Origin: Streptomyces aurantiacus
GTDB taxonomy: Bacteria; Actinomycetota; Actinomycetes; Streptomycetales; Streptomycetaceae
DNA length: 64,000 nt
Assembly: GCF_027107535.1 (NCBI RefSeq)
Contig: NZ_CP114282.1
Coordinates: 1 to 64,000, forward strand
Direction: 5' to 3'
Under the pieces are notes generated by a model. It did not search any database, was not told the DNA's origin, and saw nothing but the letters and a program-made list of their open reading frames with translations. A program made the translations under genes and the position numbers. This document shows, piece after piece, positions 18,796 through 27,162 of the stretch (the stretch's first letter is position 1; each line of letters opens with the position of its first letter).

Positions 18796-19595
18796 CAGTC
18801 TTCCCCCTTCGTGTCGAGCTGACGGACGTAGCGGCGCAGCAAGTCGGCGTCCCTAACCGAGTGCCAGGGGGAATCGCCCTCCATGAAGGGCACCCCGTGC
18901 CCCTTGTGTGTGTGAGCAATGACCACGCTGGGCCCACATGGACGGGCGAGCGCAGCGGTCTTGATGGAGGGTCCGTCGTGGCCGTCGATCTCCTGCACGT
19001 GCCAGCCGAATGCCCTCCACCGGTCCGCCAGGGGCTCAAGCGCCATGACGGCTTCGGTGGGGCCGTCATGCTGATGGCGATTGCGGTCGACGATGGCAGT
19101 GATGTTCCGGAGGTTGTAGTGGGATGCCGCGGCTGCGGCTTCCCAGACCTGTCCTTCCTGGAGTTCGCCGTCGCCCAGGAGGACGTAGATATGCGCAGGG
19201 TTGTCGCGCAGGCGCATGCCCAGCGCCAGCCCGACGGCTTGAGACAGCCCTTGGCCCAGGGAACCCGAGCTGGCTTCGACGCCCGGCGTACGCAGGCGGT
19301 CGGGGTGGCCCTGAAGGATCGAGTCGGGTTCTCGAAGTCGGCGGTCCCCATCTTCCGGAAACAGTCCTTGCTCTTCGAGGCAGACGTACAAGGCTGGTGC
19401 TGCGTGGCCCTTCGACAGCAGAAATCGGTCGCGTTGTTCGTCCTGCTCTCGAATGCCGCGCAGGACCTGCCGGTACAGCACTTGGAGGATATGCAGGCAG
19501 GAGAGGGAACTGCCTGGATGCCCGGAACCTGCGGCGGCGATGAGTTTCAGGACGCGGTGTCGGAGGTCCGTGACATCGTTTTCGGTGTCCGTCAC
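18795..19595 (-). CDS. Transketolase-like protein, N-terminal half
   Basis: A 266-residue ThDP-diphosphate-binding half of the split transketolase. Motifs are AAGSGHPGSSLS (21-32), SKGHAAPALY (61-70), GSLGQGLS (111-118) and the Mg/diphosphate site GDGELQEG (141-148) followed by DRN. Its length is normal for split transketolases. The GTG at 19595 is chosen because it overlaps the preceding aminotransferase stop by 4 nt (GTGA); longer upstream starts would run into that gene. It works with the following gene as a heterodimer or heterotetramer. Primary metabolism normally has a one-chain transketolase, so this pair is probably dedicated to the phosphonate pathway. Confidence 0.88.
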   Translation of the reverse strand: MTDTENDVTDLRHRVLKLIAAAGSGHPGSSLSCLHILQVLYRQVLRGIREQDEQRDRFLLSKGHAAPALYVCLEEQGLFPEDGDRRLREPDSILQGHPDRLRTPGVEASSGSLGQGLSQAVGLALGMRLRDNPAHIYVLLGDGELQEGQVWEAAAAASHYNLRNITAIVDRNRHQHDGPTEAVMALEPLADRWRAFGWHVQEIDGHDGPSIKTAALARPCGPSVVIAHTHKGHGVPFMEGDSPWHSVRDADLLRRYVRQLDTKGED

Positions 19596-20569
19596 AGAGC
19601 CCCCTCGAGTGACGACGCCGACTCGCCGTGTAGGGACGTGAGGCATTCGTGGTCGGGGTGTTCCCCGGGCAGCCGCGTGTAGCGCCGCTGCATTCGTTCC
19701 GCCAGAGGGGAGGGGGCGAAGCGGCGTCCGTCCAGGGAGTCAGCCACCACCACGCCTAGGGAGGAACTGGTGAGCAGGAGCGCCTCTGCGTGTTCCAGTT
19801 CCTCGCGATGAATCGGCCGCTCCTCCCAGGGGATTCCGTCCTCGGCAGCGAGCCGCCGCAGAATCCGTTTGGTGATGCCTGGCAACGCGCCCTCATTGAG
19901 TGGCGGCGTGCACAGGCTTCCATCCTTGACCATGACGATGTTGGAGCGCGTGGCTTCGGAAACCCGCTGGTGCTCGTTGAGCACCACGAGGTCGTCGTAT
20001 CCCGCTTCTCGTGCAGCGACCACGTCACGCCGCACGCGCAGGTACGTACTGGGGCTTTTGAGGGCGCGGGGTAGCTCGCCTTCGGCCCTGCGGACGGTTT
20101 TCGCGGTCATGAGGCGCGGTGCGGCGGATGCGTAGCCGGCCACGGGCAGGGCGAAAACGCTGAGCGAGGCTCGCCGCGATCCGATGTCTTCGCCTGTCCC
20201 GTAGGCGAGCATGCGTACGCGGACGAACGTGCGGCCGCGGCACCGGCGCAGCACCTCCCGGATGCCGGCGCGGATTTCGGCGTCTGAGGGCAAAGCCAGG
20301 AGGGCTTCTTCCGCGGATTTTCTGAAACGTTCGATGTGCTCGGCCAGTCCATACACGAGGCTGGTCGTATCAGCGTGCCAGGCCCGGCAGTTGTCGAAGG
20401 CCGAGGCGCCGTAGAGTGCTGCGCTGGTGTGCAGCGCCAGAGTGGGCTCCCGAACCCATCGTCCGTCTACCCAGGCTCCAGCCTCTCGGTGAGCGCCTGT
20501 CACTGGCTTCGCAGTTTCGTCCGCCTGCACGTCGTCCTTGCCTCTCAATTGTTCGTCACGCCGCCTCAC
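19592..20569 (-). CDS. Class IV PLP-dependent aminotransferase
   Basis: A 325-residue fold-type IV aminotransferase (branched-chain/D-amino-acid aminotransferase and aminodeoxychorismate lyase superfamily). The PLP lysine is K171 in ALKSPSTYL, and the conserved Glu of SEATRSN (E205) contacts the PLP ring nitrogen. The N-terminus contains LHTSAALYGASAFD, the usual class IV opening. The start at 20569 follows a GGGAGG ribosome site; a GTG at 20530 is possible. In this operon it may aminate phosphonopyruvate, phosphonoacetaldehyde or the transketolase product, giving an aminophosphonate (inference). It overlaps the transketolase N-half by 4 nt and lies 60 bases after the MFS gene. Confidence 0.85.
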   Translation of the reverse strand: MRRRDEQLRGKDDVQADETAKPVTGAHREAGAWVDGRWVREPTLALHTSAALYGASAFDNCRAWHADTTSLVYGLAEHIERFRKSAEEALLALPSDAEIRAGIREVLRRCRGRTFVRVRMLAYGTGEDIGSRRASLSVFALPVAGYASAAPRLMTAKTVRRAEGELPRALKSPSTYLRVRRDVVAAREAGYDDLVVLNEHQRVSEATRSNIVMVKDGSLCTPPLNEGALPGITKRILRRLAAEDGIPWEERPIHREELEHAEALLLTSSSLGVVVADSLDGRRFAPSPLAERMQRRYTRLPGEHPDHECLTSLHGESASSLEGAL

Positions 20570-20629
20570 CTGCCGCCTCCCGTGCGAGTGGCGCGGCTTG
20601 TTCCTGCCTGCGCCACCCGATAGGAGTGC

Positions 20630-21883
20630 TCACGTTGTCGCCTGGCGCGGCTCCGTGGTCTGCGCGTCGCCCAGTACCTGGGCTCCCGCATCGGCGGAAG
20701 TCCAGTCGAAGGGGCGCCTACTCAAGGCCAGTCCGAGAGCACAGGCAACGCCCAGCAGGCCGACTCCGAGGAGCAGCCAGCTCACACCCAGCTCGGCGAT
20801 GGCGGCGCCAGAGAGCATGGTGCACACGATGACGAGAACATCCTGACCACTGCGGGTGCTGGCGGTGACGCGTCCGCGCAGGGAGGGAGGCGCGCCCTCA
20901 TGCAGGGTGGCCATCAGCAAGATGAACAAAACATTGATCGACCATCCCGTCGCCGCGCGCAGGGGCCCGGCCACAAAGAGCGAGCTAACCACCGGCAGTA
21001 CAGCGATGGCGAGGGAACCGATGCCCATTGCGAGAGCGGCGCCGAACTGGACCGGCAACCGTTTGCCAAGCCACCCGGCGGTGAGCGTGCCCAAGACCGC
21101 TCCGACTGCACTGAAGGTGGTGAGAACGCCGTAGTCCTCGGCTCCGCCGTGGAGCACCTCGCCGGTGAACACGACGATGGATACGCTGCTAACCCCCGCC
21201 AAGACGCCGGTGACACTGTTCACAATGAACGAGGTGCGAACGGCGCGATTGTGCAGGATGTAAGACACGCTGCCGCGTTTGGAGGCGCCGCGCTCGATGT
21301 CCAGGGAACCTGGAGGTACGGCGATGTAAGCGGTGATCCCCGCGGCGATAAAGGTAGCTGCGTTGATCGCGTAGACCCAGTCAAGGTTGTCCGTGGCGAC
21401 GAGGACTCCGGCCAGGCCGGGACCAGCGAGTTGGCCAATACGCCGGAACAACATGACGGTGGAGTTGGCCCGCAGACTGCTCTCAGGGTCAACCAGGGGC
21501 AGACAAGACTGCTGGCCAACGAGCATGGCTCGCGATGCCATGCTCACAAGCCCCGCAAAGAGGATGACCACAGGCAGACGGTCTGTGAGCGTGTTCGACA
21601 GTACGAGGCATGCCGCCAGCACGTTCCCCACGAACATCCAGTTGCGGGGCGTGAGCTTGTCGATCAAGGTGCCGCCGGCCCAGGCTCCGGCGAGACTCCC
21701 CAGTCCATAGGCGGCCATGCCGTAGCTGACGTGTGTCGCGGAGCCGCCATTCATGTACAGCGAGGCGGTGAGACTGACGAGGAATGCGATGTCGCCAAAT
21801 TCCGCGATGCCCATGCCAATGGAAGCGGTAAGCAGCCGTGGGTGAAGGGCGAAGCGGCTTTTTGCTGGCCTAGGTGGTGTCAT
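20630..21883 (-). CDS. MFS transporter of the phosphonate operon
   Basis: A 417-residue major facilitator protein with a long series of hydrophobic segments from about residue 17 to 400 and short charged loops (TLIDKLTPRNW, DIERGASKRGS). The ATG at 21883 overlaps the enolase-like stop by 4 nt (ATGA). Export of the phosphonate product, and so self-resistance, is the likely role, as MFS exporters are common in phosphonate clusters. It is different from the MFS protein next to the megasynthase, so each biosynthetic block has its own exporter. The substrate is not determinable from sequence. Confidence 0.85.
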   Translation of the reverse strand: MTPPRPAKSRFALHPRLLTASIGMGIAEFGDIAFLVSLTASLYMNGGSATHVSYGMAAYGLGSLAGAWAGGTLIDKLTPRNWMFVGNVLAACLVLSNTLTDRLPVVILFAGLVSMASRAMLVGQQSCLPLVDPESSLRANSTVMLFRRIGQLAGPGLAGVLVATDNLDWVYAINAATFIAAGITAYIAVPPGSLDIERGASKRGSVSYILHNRAVRTSFIVNSVTGVLAGVSSVSIVVFTGEVLHGGAEDYGVLTTFSAVGAVLGTLTAGWLGKRLPVQFGAALAMGIGSLAIAVLPVVSSLFVAGPLRAATGWSINVLFILLMATLHEGAPPSLRGRVTASTRSGQDVLVIVCTMLSGAAIAELGVSWLLLGVGLLGVACALGLALSRRPFDWTSADAGAQVLGDAQTTEPRQATT

Positions 21884-23127
21884 GCCGTGGCCCCGACTCG
21901 TAGGAGTTCGTTGATCTTGGCGATTCGGTCGATCCGGGTGGGGCCGCCGACTTTCAGGTAATGAGCGCCGGCAGCTAGAGCCAAGCTGCTGATGAAGGAT
22001 CCTTCGTTTTCGCCGCTGCGCTGGGAAATAAGGAGCGTGGCTCCGTAGTCGAGGGCCGCGCGTGCTGCCTTGAGCGTGTCAGTGACGGTGCCCGCTTGAT
22101 TGGGTTTAACGACCGCCGTGTTGGCCCAGTGGCGCAACGCACCTTCAGTGATGCGGGCGGTGTTGGAGGCGTAGAGGTCGTCTCCTGCCACCATGATGTC
22201 GTCACCGACCGCCTCCATGAGCTGAACGAACCAGTCGGTTTCCGATGAGGCAAAGCCGTCTTCGATGTAGCACACCCCATACTCCTGGACCCAGGACCGG
22301 TATCGCCTCAGGAGATCCTCAGGCTTCAGCGGACTTTCCGCCCAGGGAAAGGCGTAGAGCCCGCTGTCGTGCACATCGGACGCAGCCATGTCCAGGCCCA
22401 GTCGGCAGCCTTCGGCGTCCTCCAGGTCTGACAGGACTTCGAGTAGGAGCTCGAGCCCTTCTTCACACGACTGCAGCGGGGCAGACACTGCTCCCTGCTG
22501 ACTCGCGCCCCCCTCGTATCCGCGCTGGTAGCAAGCTTCGAGAACACGATCCCGGGCGCGAACGCCCGTTTCGACCACCTCTGCGAGGGGGGCACCAGGG
22601 GCGGGAAAGAGCAGGAATTCGATGTGAGGAACCTTCGACTTAGGCCCGAGGCCCCCGTCTATGAGGTTGAACGCAGGTCTGGTCGGTGCACTCGCAGTGG
22701 GGCGCCCGGCCACTGCCTGCAGATACGTATGGAGAGGTATCCCCTGCTGCAGCGCGCCGAGTTGTGCCACGGCCATGGAGGTAGCGATCGTGACATTGCC
22801 CCCGACACTGTCCCGGCTCAGCCGAGGGTCCAGTTCGTTGAGAACGGTGTCCACGCCTGTCAGGTCGGAGGCGTCCCGACCCCGCAGCGCTGGTGCCACT
22901 CGCTCGGACACGCAACGGAGTGCCGGTGTCGCAGCGGCCAGTCCGGGCTGGACTCCGGCGTCTTCCAGCTGCCGAGGTTCGTAGTCCCCTACGCTGGAGC
23001 CCCGTTGGGCGATGGCGCGAGCTGTTCGACCGGCTTGGTCCAAAACCTCGACCTCCAGCGCGACTCGCCCGTTAGAGTCGTACAGAGCCCGTGAGATGAC
23101 ATCGACGATGGTGCGATCTGTGCTCAC
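21880..23127 (-). CDS. Enolase paralogue with altered active site
   Basis: A 415-residue enolase-superfamily protein covering the full enolase length. Retained: the mobile loop in altered form (RGSSVG, 42-47), metal ligands D246 (DMAAS), E289 (YIEDG) and D316/D317 (AGDDL), and lysines K341 (VVKPNQ) and K392 (LKVGG). Changed: the GGxH loop reads GGLG, the GDEGG catalytic Glu region reads QQGAV (210-214), and the SHRSG histidine is Q369 (SQRSG). Glycolytic enolase activity is therefore unlikely. A precedent is the enolase-related carboxyphosphonoenolpyruvate synthase of the bialaphos pathway; a comparable PEP- or phosphonate-handling reaction here is inference. GTG start with GAGGAAG upstream; 4-nt overlap with the MFS gene. 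Confidence 0.85.
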   Translation of the reverse strand: MSTDRTIVDVISRALYDSNGRVALEVEVLDQAGRTARAIAQRGSSVGDYEPRQLEDAGVQPGLAAATPALRCVSERVAPALRGRDASDLTGVDTVLNELDPRLSRDSVGGNVTIATSMAVAQLGALQQGIPLHTYLQAVAGRPTASAPTRPAFNLIDGGLGPKSKVPHIEFLLFPAPGAPLAEVVETGVRARDRVLEACYQRGYEGGASQQGAVSAPLQSCEEGLELLLEVLSDLEDAEGCRLGLDMAASDVHDSGLYAFPWAESPLKPEDLLRRYRSWVQEYGVCYIEDGFASSETDWFVQLMEAVGDDIMVAGDDLYASNTARITEGALRHWANTAVVKPNQAGTVTDTLKAARAALDYGATLLISQRSGENEGSFISSLALAAGAHYLKVGGPTRIDRIAKINELLRVGATA

Positions 23128-23186
23128 AGTTCTTCCTCATTCTCCGTGCTCTTGGCAGCTGGCCAGCCGACGATCCTGTGACGGGG

Positions 23187-24092
23187 CTACAGCGGAAGAG
23201 CCTCGCCCGCCATCACGTCACCCTGGCCCACCGGCTTGTAGAAGTCAGAGGGATGAGGGCGCTCGCCAAAGTCTCCGAACATCCGACGCAGCCGCGGCGA
23301 CATGCGCTCGAGTACCGGGGCGGGCTGCGTCAGGTAGTCATGCGGCCGGTGCCACAGATTGCCGTACCGGAAGATGAAGGTCTTCCGCACCCGCTGAGTG
23401 TTCGGAGCTACCGCATGCCACAGGGAGTACGGGAAAAGCAGCACGTCACCGGGGGCGGCCTTCACCTCGATCGCGTCGTCGGGGAGGACTCCCCGACGCA
23501 GCGGCTCGTCGAGGTCCTCCATGTAGCACAGCGCATTCTGCTCGGCGGGGACACGGAGATGACTGCCAGGTATTAGCAAGAAGTTTCCGCAGTTCGGTTC
23601 CGTAACGTCGGTGAGGAATATCTGCGCCTTCACCTGCAGGCTTGGGCTTCCCGGTGTGAGCTGAATACCCTGCATGTACTCGCCACCGTCGGTGTGCCAG
23701 TATTCCAAGGCGTGATCCGCCAGGGACCGAACGAAGACCTCAGTGCCCAGCACCTGCACACTATTGTTGAGCAGCGACATGAGAGGGCCGATTAGTTTCG
23801 GGTGATCGAGGAAGTAGTCGAGACCCGGAAGGAAGCTGACAGCGTCGCGCACCCGGACCGTGTGGTCATAGTCCGCGAAGGATGCGTGCTCAGAGACATG
23901 AGTGTTGTCGGCGGCCAGCGCCTCGTCGACCACCTTCAGCCCGCGATCTACTTCATCTGCAGTGAAAAGGCCCTTGAGGTGGAGGTAGCCCTGCTCTTCG
24001 TAGAGTTTTCGCTCTTCGTCGCTCAGCGGTGACCAGTCCCGCTGGCGGCTCGTCTCCATGGTAGAACCCTGGGAAGCCTGCATCATCCCCAT
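23187..24092 (-). CDS. PhyH-type Fe(II)/2-oxoglutarate dioxygenase
   Basis: A 301-residue phytanoyl-CoA dioxygenase-family protein. The facial triad is visible as H133 and D135 (YWHTDGG) and H226 (SLWHAVAPN), with a following Arg (RKTFIFRYG region) suited to 2-oxoglutarate binding. It probably hydroxylates a phosphonate intermediate; members of this superfamily oxidise phosphonates in several pathways. The ATG at 24092 is preferred over the GTG at 24101 because the GAAGAGGG ribosome site is 8 bases from the ATG but abuts the GTG. It is the first enzyme gene after the small peptide and hairpin, and the enolase-like gene follows after 59 bases. Confidence 0.88.
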   Translation of the reverse strand: MGMMQASQGSTMETSRQRDWSPLSDEERKLYEEQGYLHLKGLFTADEVDRGLKVVDEALAADNTHVSEHASFADYDHTVRVRDAVSFLPGLDYFLDHPKLIGPLMSLLNNSVQVLGTEVFVRSLADHALEYWHTDGGEYMQGIQLTPGSPSLQVKAQIFLTDVTEPNCGNFLLIPGSHLRVPAEQNALCYMEDLDEPLRRGVLPDDAIEVKAAPGDVLLFPYSLWHAVAPNTQRVRKTFIFRYGNLWHRPHDYLTQPAPVLERMSPRLRRMFGDFGERPHPSDFYKPVGQGDVMAGEALPL

Positions 24093-24191
24093 AACAAACA
24101 CCCTCTTCTTCTCGCTTTAGCGCTCACCAGCCGACGGGACGACTTGAATAGGAGGCAGCGGACCTCACCGCTGTGGAATGACAAGACGGTG

Positions 24192-24226
24192 GCGTGGGGG
24201 CCGACCGAAAAGGTCGGCCCCCACGC
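24192..24226. terminator. Strong 15-bp hairpin after the small-peptide gene
   Basis: A perfect 15-bp GC-rich stem (24192-24206 with 24212-24226) with a five-base A-rich loop, starting 6 bases after the stop of the 52-residue peptide gene. It stands between that gene and the PhyH gene 100 bases further on. This is the usual place for an attenuating terminator that gives more transcript of the first short gene than of the following operon. Confidence 0.8.
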
Positions 24227-24232
24227 GTCAGG

Positions 24233-24391
24233 TCACTTGGCGATGACCTCGTCGTACTTGCCGGCCTTGACGTCCTGGATGAGCGCCTTGAAGCTCACAC
24301 AGTTGACGCGGAACGGGCCCTGGTCGCCGAACTCGCCCGAGTCCTCGCGCATCTCGTAGGCCTCGTCCGTCTTCGCCACGGTCATGCTCAT
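24233..24391 (-). CDS. 52-residue peptide heading the phosphonate operon
   Basis: A short acidic peptide starting MSMTVAKTDEAYEMRED and ending GKYDEVIAK, with 10 Asp/Glu, 7 Lys/Arg and a single Cys (C31). The ATG at 24391 has AAAAGGAG six bases upstream, a near-ideal ribosome site. A promoter-like pair lies about 110 bases upstream and a strong hairpin follows the stop, so it looks like an abundant first product of the operon. I know no family for it. A carrier or precursor peptide, or a small regulatory or structural protein, are all possible; no lanthipeptide, YcaO or radical-SAM modifying enzyme is encoded beside it. There is no signal peptide. Confidence 0.7.
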   Translation of the reverse strand: MSMTVAKTDEAYEMREDSGEFGDQGPFRVNCVSFKALIQDVKAGKYDEVIAK

Positions 24392-24499
24392 AGCAATCTC
24401 CTTTTCCGGACTGGTAATCAGGGGAATAGCGTCACGGACAACACCTGTACCAAGGGAGGAATTCCGCTCAACGCATTTCCCTGATCGCTTACGATCTCG

Positions 24500-24529
24500 A
24501 TCCTTGCACCCCCGATCAATCTCGGTCAA
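24500..24529 (-). promoter_or_regulatory. Probable promoter of the phosphonate operon
   Basis: On the minus strand TTGACC (24529-24524) and AAGGAT (24505-24500) are separated by 18 bases, close to actinobacterial vegetative promoters (TTGAC and TAGGAT). Transcription would start near 24493 and give a leader of about 100 bases before the peptide ATG at 24391. Confidence 0.5.
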
Positions 24530-25282
24530 GCCCCTCTGGCAGATTCACAGGGAATGCATTTTTATCGAATTTGGGCATGCCAAAGTTGCGACCCTATTTA
24601 GGCCGCCAAGACATTCCGCAGGAGCGCCTACCGACAGAGGTGGTGCCACTGTCGCACTTGCTCTTCAACACGTCGACGTGCAGGCCGACCGAGAGCCTTT
24701 AGGACACGCAAGGCGAGCATTCGGTGAGCGGCCAAACGCGAGCATGACGTGGAACTTGTTAAGTCTGCGTTACCGAAAATATCGACGACACGAGTAATGC
24801 GGATAGGTCGATAGTTAACTTCTCATGGAGTATGCATGGCTGCAACACCCACTCGATCGTTTGGCTTGAACAACGCCCACCCAGGCCACAGTGACAGGCC
24901 GCTCCAGGCTGCCCACTCGGACGTTTCGACCTGCAAATCGCCTGGTCGCAGTAGTCAAACTGTGGGTTTACATCATTGGGAGCACTTGAGGTTGAATGCC
25001 CGTTTGGTGTCGATTTATCTTGGCTTTGTTTTCGCCAAGACGCCTGGCAAGCAATGCCCTGGCCATGCAGGGCCGCACACTTTCGGACTGCAATCCTGCA
25101 TCCGGACTGGAGGGGCAGCGTGTAAATCTCGCCACGATGGGGCTGGATTCCATCGGAACCCTGATGTAATCCCCTAGTTCGGTAAAGCTATTGCCATCTA
25201 TTGATCCGAGATGGTAAGCGTTCCGGATCGTTGAATGCTGCGTCAGTGAACTGATGGGGGGCGCACGGCAGTTTCGCCGTAG
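24530..25282. other. Long AT-richer non-coding stretch
   Basis: About 750 bases upstream of the phosphonate operon with clearly lower GC content than the surroundings (for example 24560-24600 and 24760-24830). The open frames here lack codon bias and family resemblance, so no gene is called. It probably holds the upstream regulatory region of the operon and older intergenic or transferred DNA. Apart from an imperfect short inverted repeat near 25187-25216 I see no clear structure. Confidence 0.5.
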
Positions 25283-25563
25283 TCACAGGCAGCGTTGCGG
25301 CTGCCCGTCTGCGTGGGTGAGCATTAGGGTGCGTTGGTGGCCGCGCTCGGTGTAGTCGACGTGCAGCACCCGTTCAAGGAATGCGGTAACTGGGCCGTCA
25401 ACTTCACGTACCACCAGATCAGTGGCTACTACGGCGCGGATCGTGAGATCACTGTGCTGCCACCACGACATCTGGATCCCCTGCACCAGCTGAGTACCGC
25501 GTGGGACCCTAACGAGCTCGTGCACGACAAGCGGTGAGACGTCGGGCCCGCGATGGTTGATCA
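25283..25563 (-). pseudogene. Possible gene fragment, cut by IS sequence
   Basis: A minus-strand frame of up to 93 codons reads plausible protein (LVVHELVRVPRGTQLVQGIQ and TERGHQRTLMLTHADG) with fewer rare codons than the opposite frame. It is terminated properly at 25283, but its upstream end runs directly into the plus-strand transposase remnant near 25560, so the N-terminal part is probably lost. I do not recognise a family. It could be the remains of a gene once flanking the phosphonate cluster. Confidence 0.35.
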
Positions 25564-25920
25564 TGGTCGGGTGGTGGAGAACAGGGCTCGCGCAGTGATC
25601 ATCAGCAACCGTCGGATCACGGGTCTGACAAGCGATGTGGTCGCTGAACTCGTAGCCGAGATAGGTCCGTTGTGGCATGAGCGTCACCAGGCCAAGCTGG
25701 CCTCCCGGCCGCGGAGGCGGGCCGTGGGCGGCGGGCCGAAACACCGCCTGGTGTTCGTCGACCGCTTGCTGGCCACCCTCGTCCATCTTCGGCACGGCGC
25801 CACCCACGACGTACTGGCCTGCTGGTTCGGCGTTGACCGCTCGACCATCACACGAGCTGTCAACGAGGTGCGGCCTCTGCTCGCCGAGCGAGGCTGCACC
25901 GTCAGCCCCGACATGCGGCT
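25553..25920 (+). pseudogene. IS5-family transposase, N-terminal fragment
   Basis: Encodes the N-terminal helix-turn-helix part of an IS5-type (DDE_Tnp_4-like) transposase: LTSDVVAELVAEIGPLW, HRLVFVDRLLATLVHLRHG, VLACWFGVDRSTITRAV. The expected catalytic continuation is absent. After DMRLR near 25920 the sequence switches to a different transposase in another frame. This is a deletion junction between two related elements, so the fragment is not functional. Confidence 0.7.
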
Positions 25921-25926
25921 GCGAAG

Positions 25927-26583
25927 GTGCGGCGGGGTCGGCCGTGGAGGCTGCCGCTGGAGGATCGGGTGTTGCTGGTCACGGCTTACTGGCGCACGAA
26001 CTTGACGCTGCGCCAGCTTGCCCCACTCTTTGGGGTATCGAAGTCCGCGGCCGACCGCGTCATCAGACACCTCGGCCCCCTGCTCGCGCTCAGGCCGCGC
26101 AAGCGGTTCCGCAGGAACACTGTGCTCATCGTGGACGGAACCCTGGTCCCCACACGCGACCACACGGTGGCCGAGCAGTCGAAAGACTACCGATACTCCA
26201 CGAATCACCAGGTCGTCATCGACGCCGACACCCGTCTCGTCGTGGTGGTCGGCCGGCTCGTGCCCGGCAACCGTAATGACTGCAAGGCATGGGACCTGTC
26301 CGGCGCGAAGGCCGCCGTCGGCAACACGATGGTGATCGCGGACGGCGGCTACCGGGGCACCGGTCTGGTCATCCCGCACCGTCGCGAACGCGGGCAGCAC
26401 GAACTGCCCGCCTGGAAGGAGGAGCACAATGCCTCCCACCGCCAGGTCCGGGCCCGCGTCGAGCACGCCTTCGCCCGGATGAAAACCTGGAAGATCCTTC
26501 GCGACTGCCGATTGAAGGGCGACGGCGTACACCACGCGATGAGCGGCATCGCTCGCCTGCACAACCTCACCATCGCCGGATAG
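25927..26583 (+). pseudogene. IS5-family transposase lacking its N-terminus
   Basis: A 219-codon frame containing most of an IS5-type transposase: an HTH (NLTLRQLAPLFGVSKSAADR), the first catalytic Asp region (NTVLIVDGTLVPTRD), the second (MVIADGGYRGTG) and the Glu helix (QVRARVEHAFARMKTWKIL). The full DDE triad appears present. The N-terminal 30-50 residues seem replaced by the preceding fragment, since the reading frame before 25927 is not transposase-like. It could in principle still encode a shortened transposase. Confidence 0.65.
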
Positions 26584-26684
26584 GCAAGCGGACCGAACAC
26601 CGGCCGGCCTCGCCGCACCCGTCCGAAGATCCTTTACGGGACAAGCCTTAGCTTGACTCTGTCGGGGATCTTGGGCCACCGAGA

Positions 26685-27110
26685 TCAGCTGCCCAGGGTT
26701 CGCCAGGACTTCGGCCGGGGTATCTCGCGCTGGTCGAGGTAGTTCTGGAAGGCAGTCGGCCGGCGGGGCGCTTCCTCAGCCGGTGGCAGTCCGCTGAGGC
26801 GCTCGATGTTGACGGCGATGGCCGTCAGGACGTGCTGGATGTGGGCCTTTCCCTGTCCGCGGCAACGGCAGCGCCGCATGCCGTGTCCGTGGGCGAACTC
26901 GTTGACCGTCCCCTCCACTCCGGAGCGGACCGCATAGCGGGTCTTCCACTCGGGTGTCTGTTGCTCGGTGCGGACGCGAAGTTGCAGGTCGCGGAGTTCT
27001 CGTGGGGAAAGCCCACGATGCGGGTGCTTTCGCGGGAGGTAGTGCACTGGGTGCGGGCCGGGCAGGGCTGGCACTGGCTTTTGGTGAACCTGGCCACGAT
27101 GAGCGGGGCC
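26685..27110 (-). pseudogene. IS1182-family transposase, C-terminal remnant
   Basis: The minus strand carries the C-terminal part of an IS1182-type transposase. The Cys-rich SQCQPCPARTQC segment is in one frame. The remainder (LQLRVRTEQQTPEWKTRYAV, GVEGTVNEFAHGHGMRRC, TAIAVNIERLSG, FQNYLDQREIPRPKSW) is in another frame, so at least one frameshift separates them near 27010. The N-terminal domain and DDE core are missing. It lies tail-to-tail with the IS5 remnant and back-to-back with the IS630 pseudogene. Confidence 0.75.
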
Positions 27111-27162
27111 GCGGTGGGTGAGGAGGTCGGGTAGGGGCTCCGATCCGATCGTTGGAGGTGCG

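Noticed and set aside
24836..25177. 113-codon plus-strand frame in the AT-richer region
   Set aside because: No codon bias, no ribosome site and no family resemblance.
25334..25537. 67-codon plus-strand frame
   Set aside because: The overlapping minus-strand frame reads more like protein; neither is certain.
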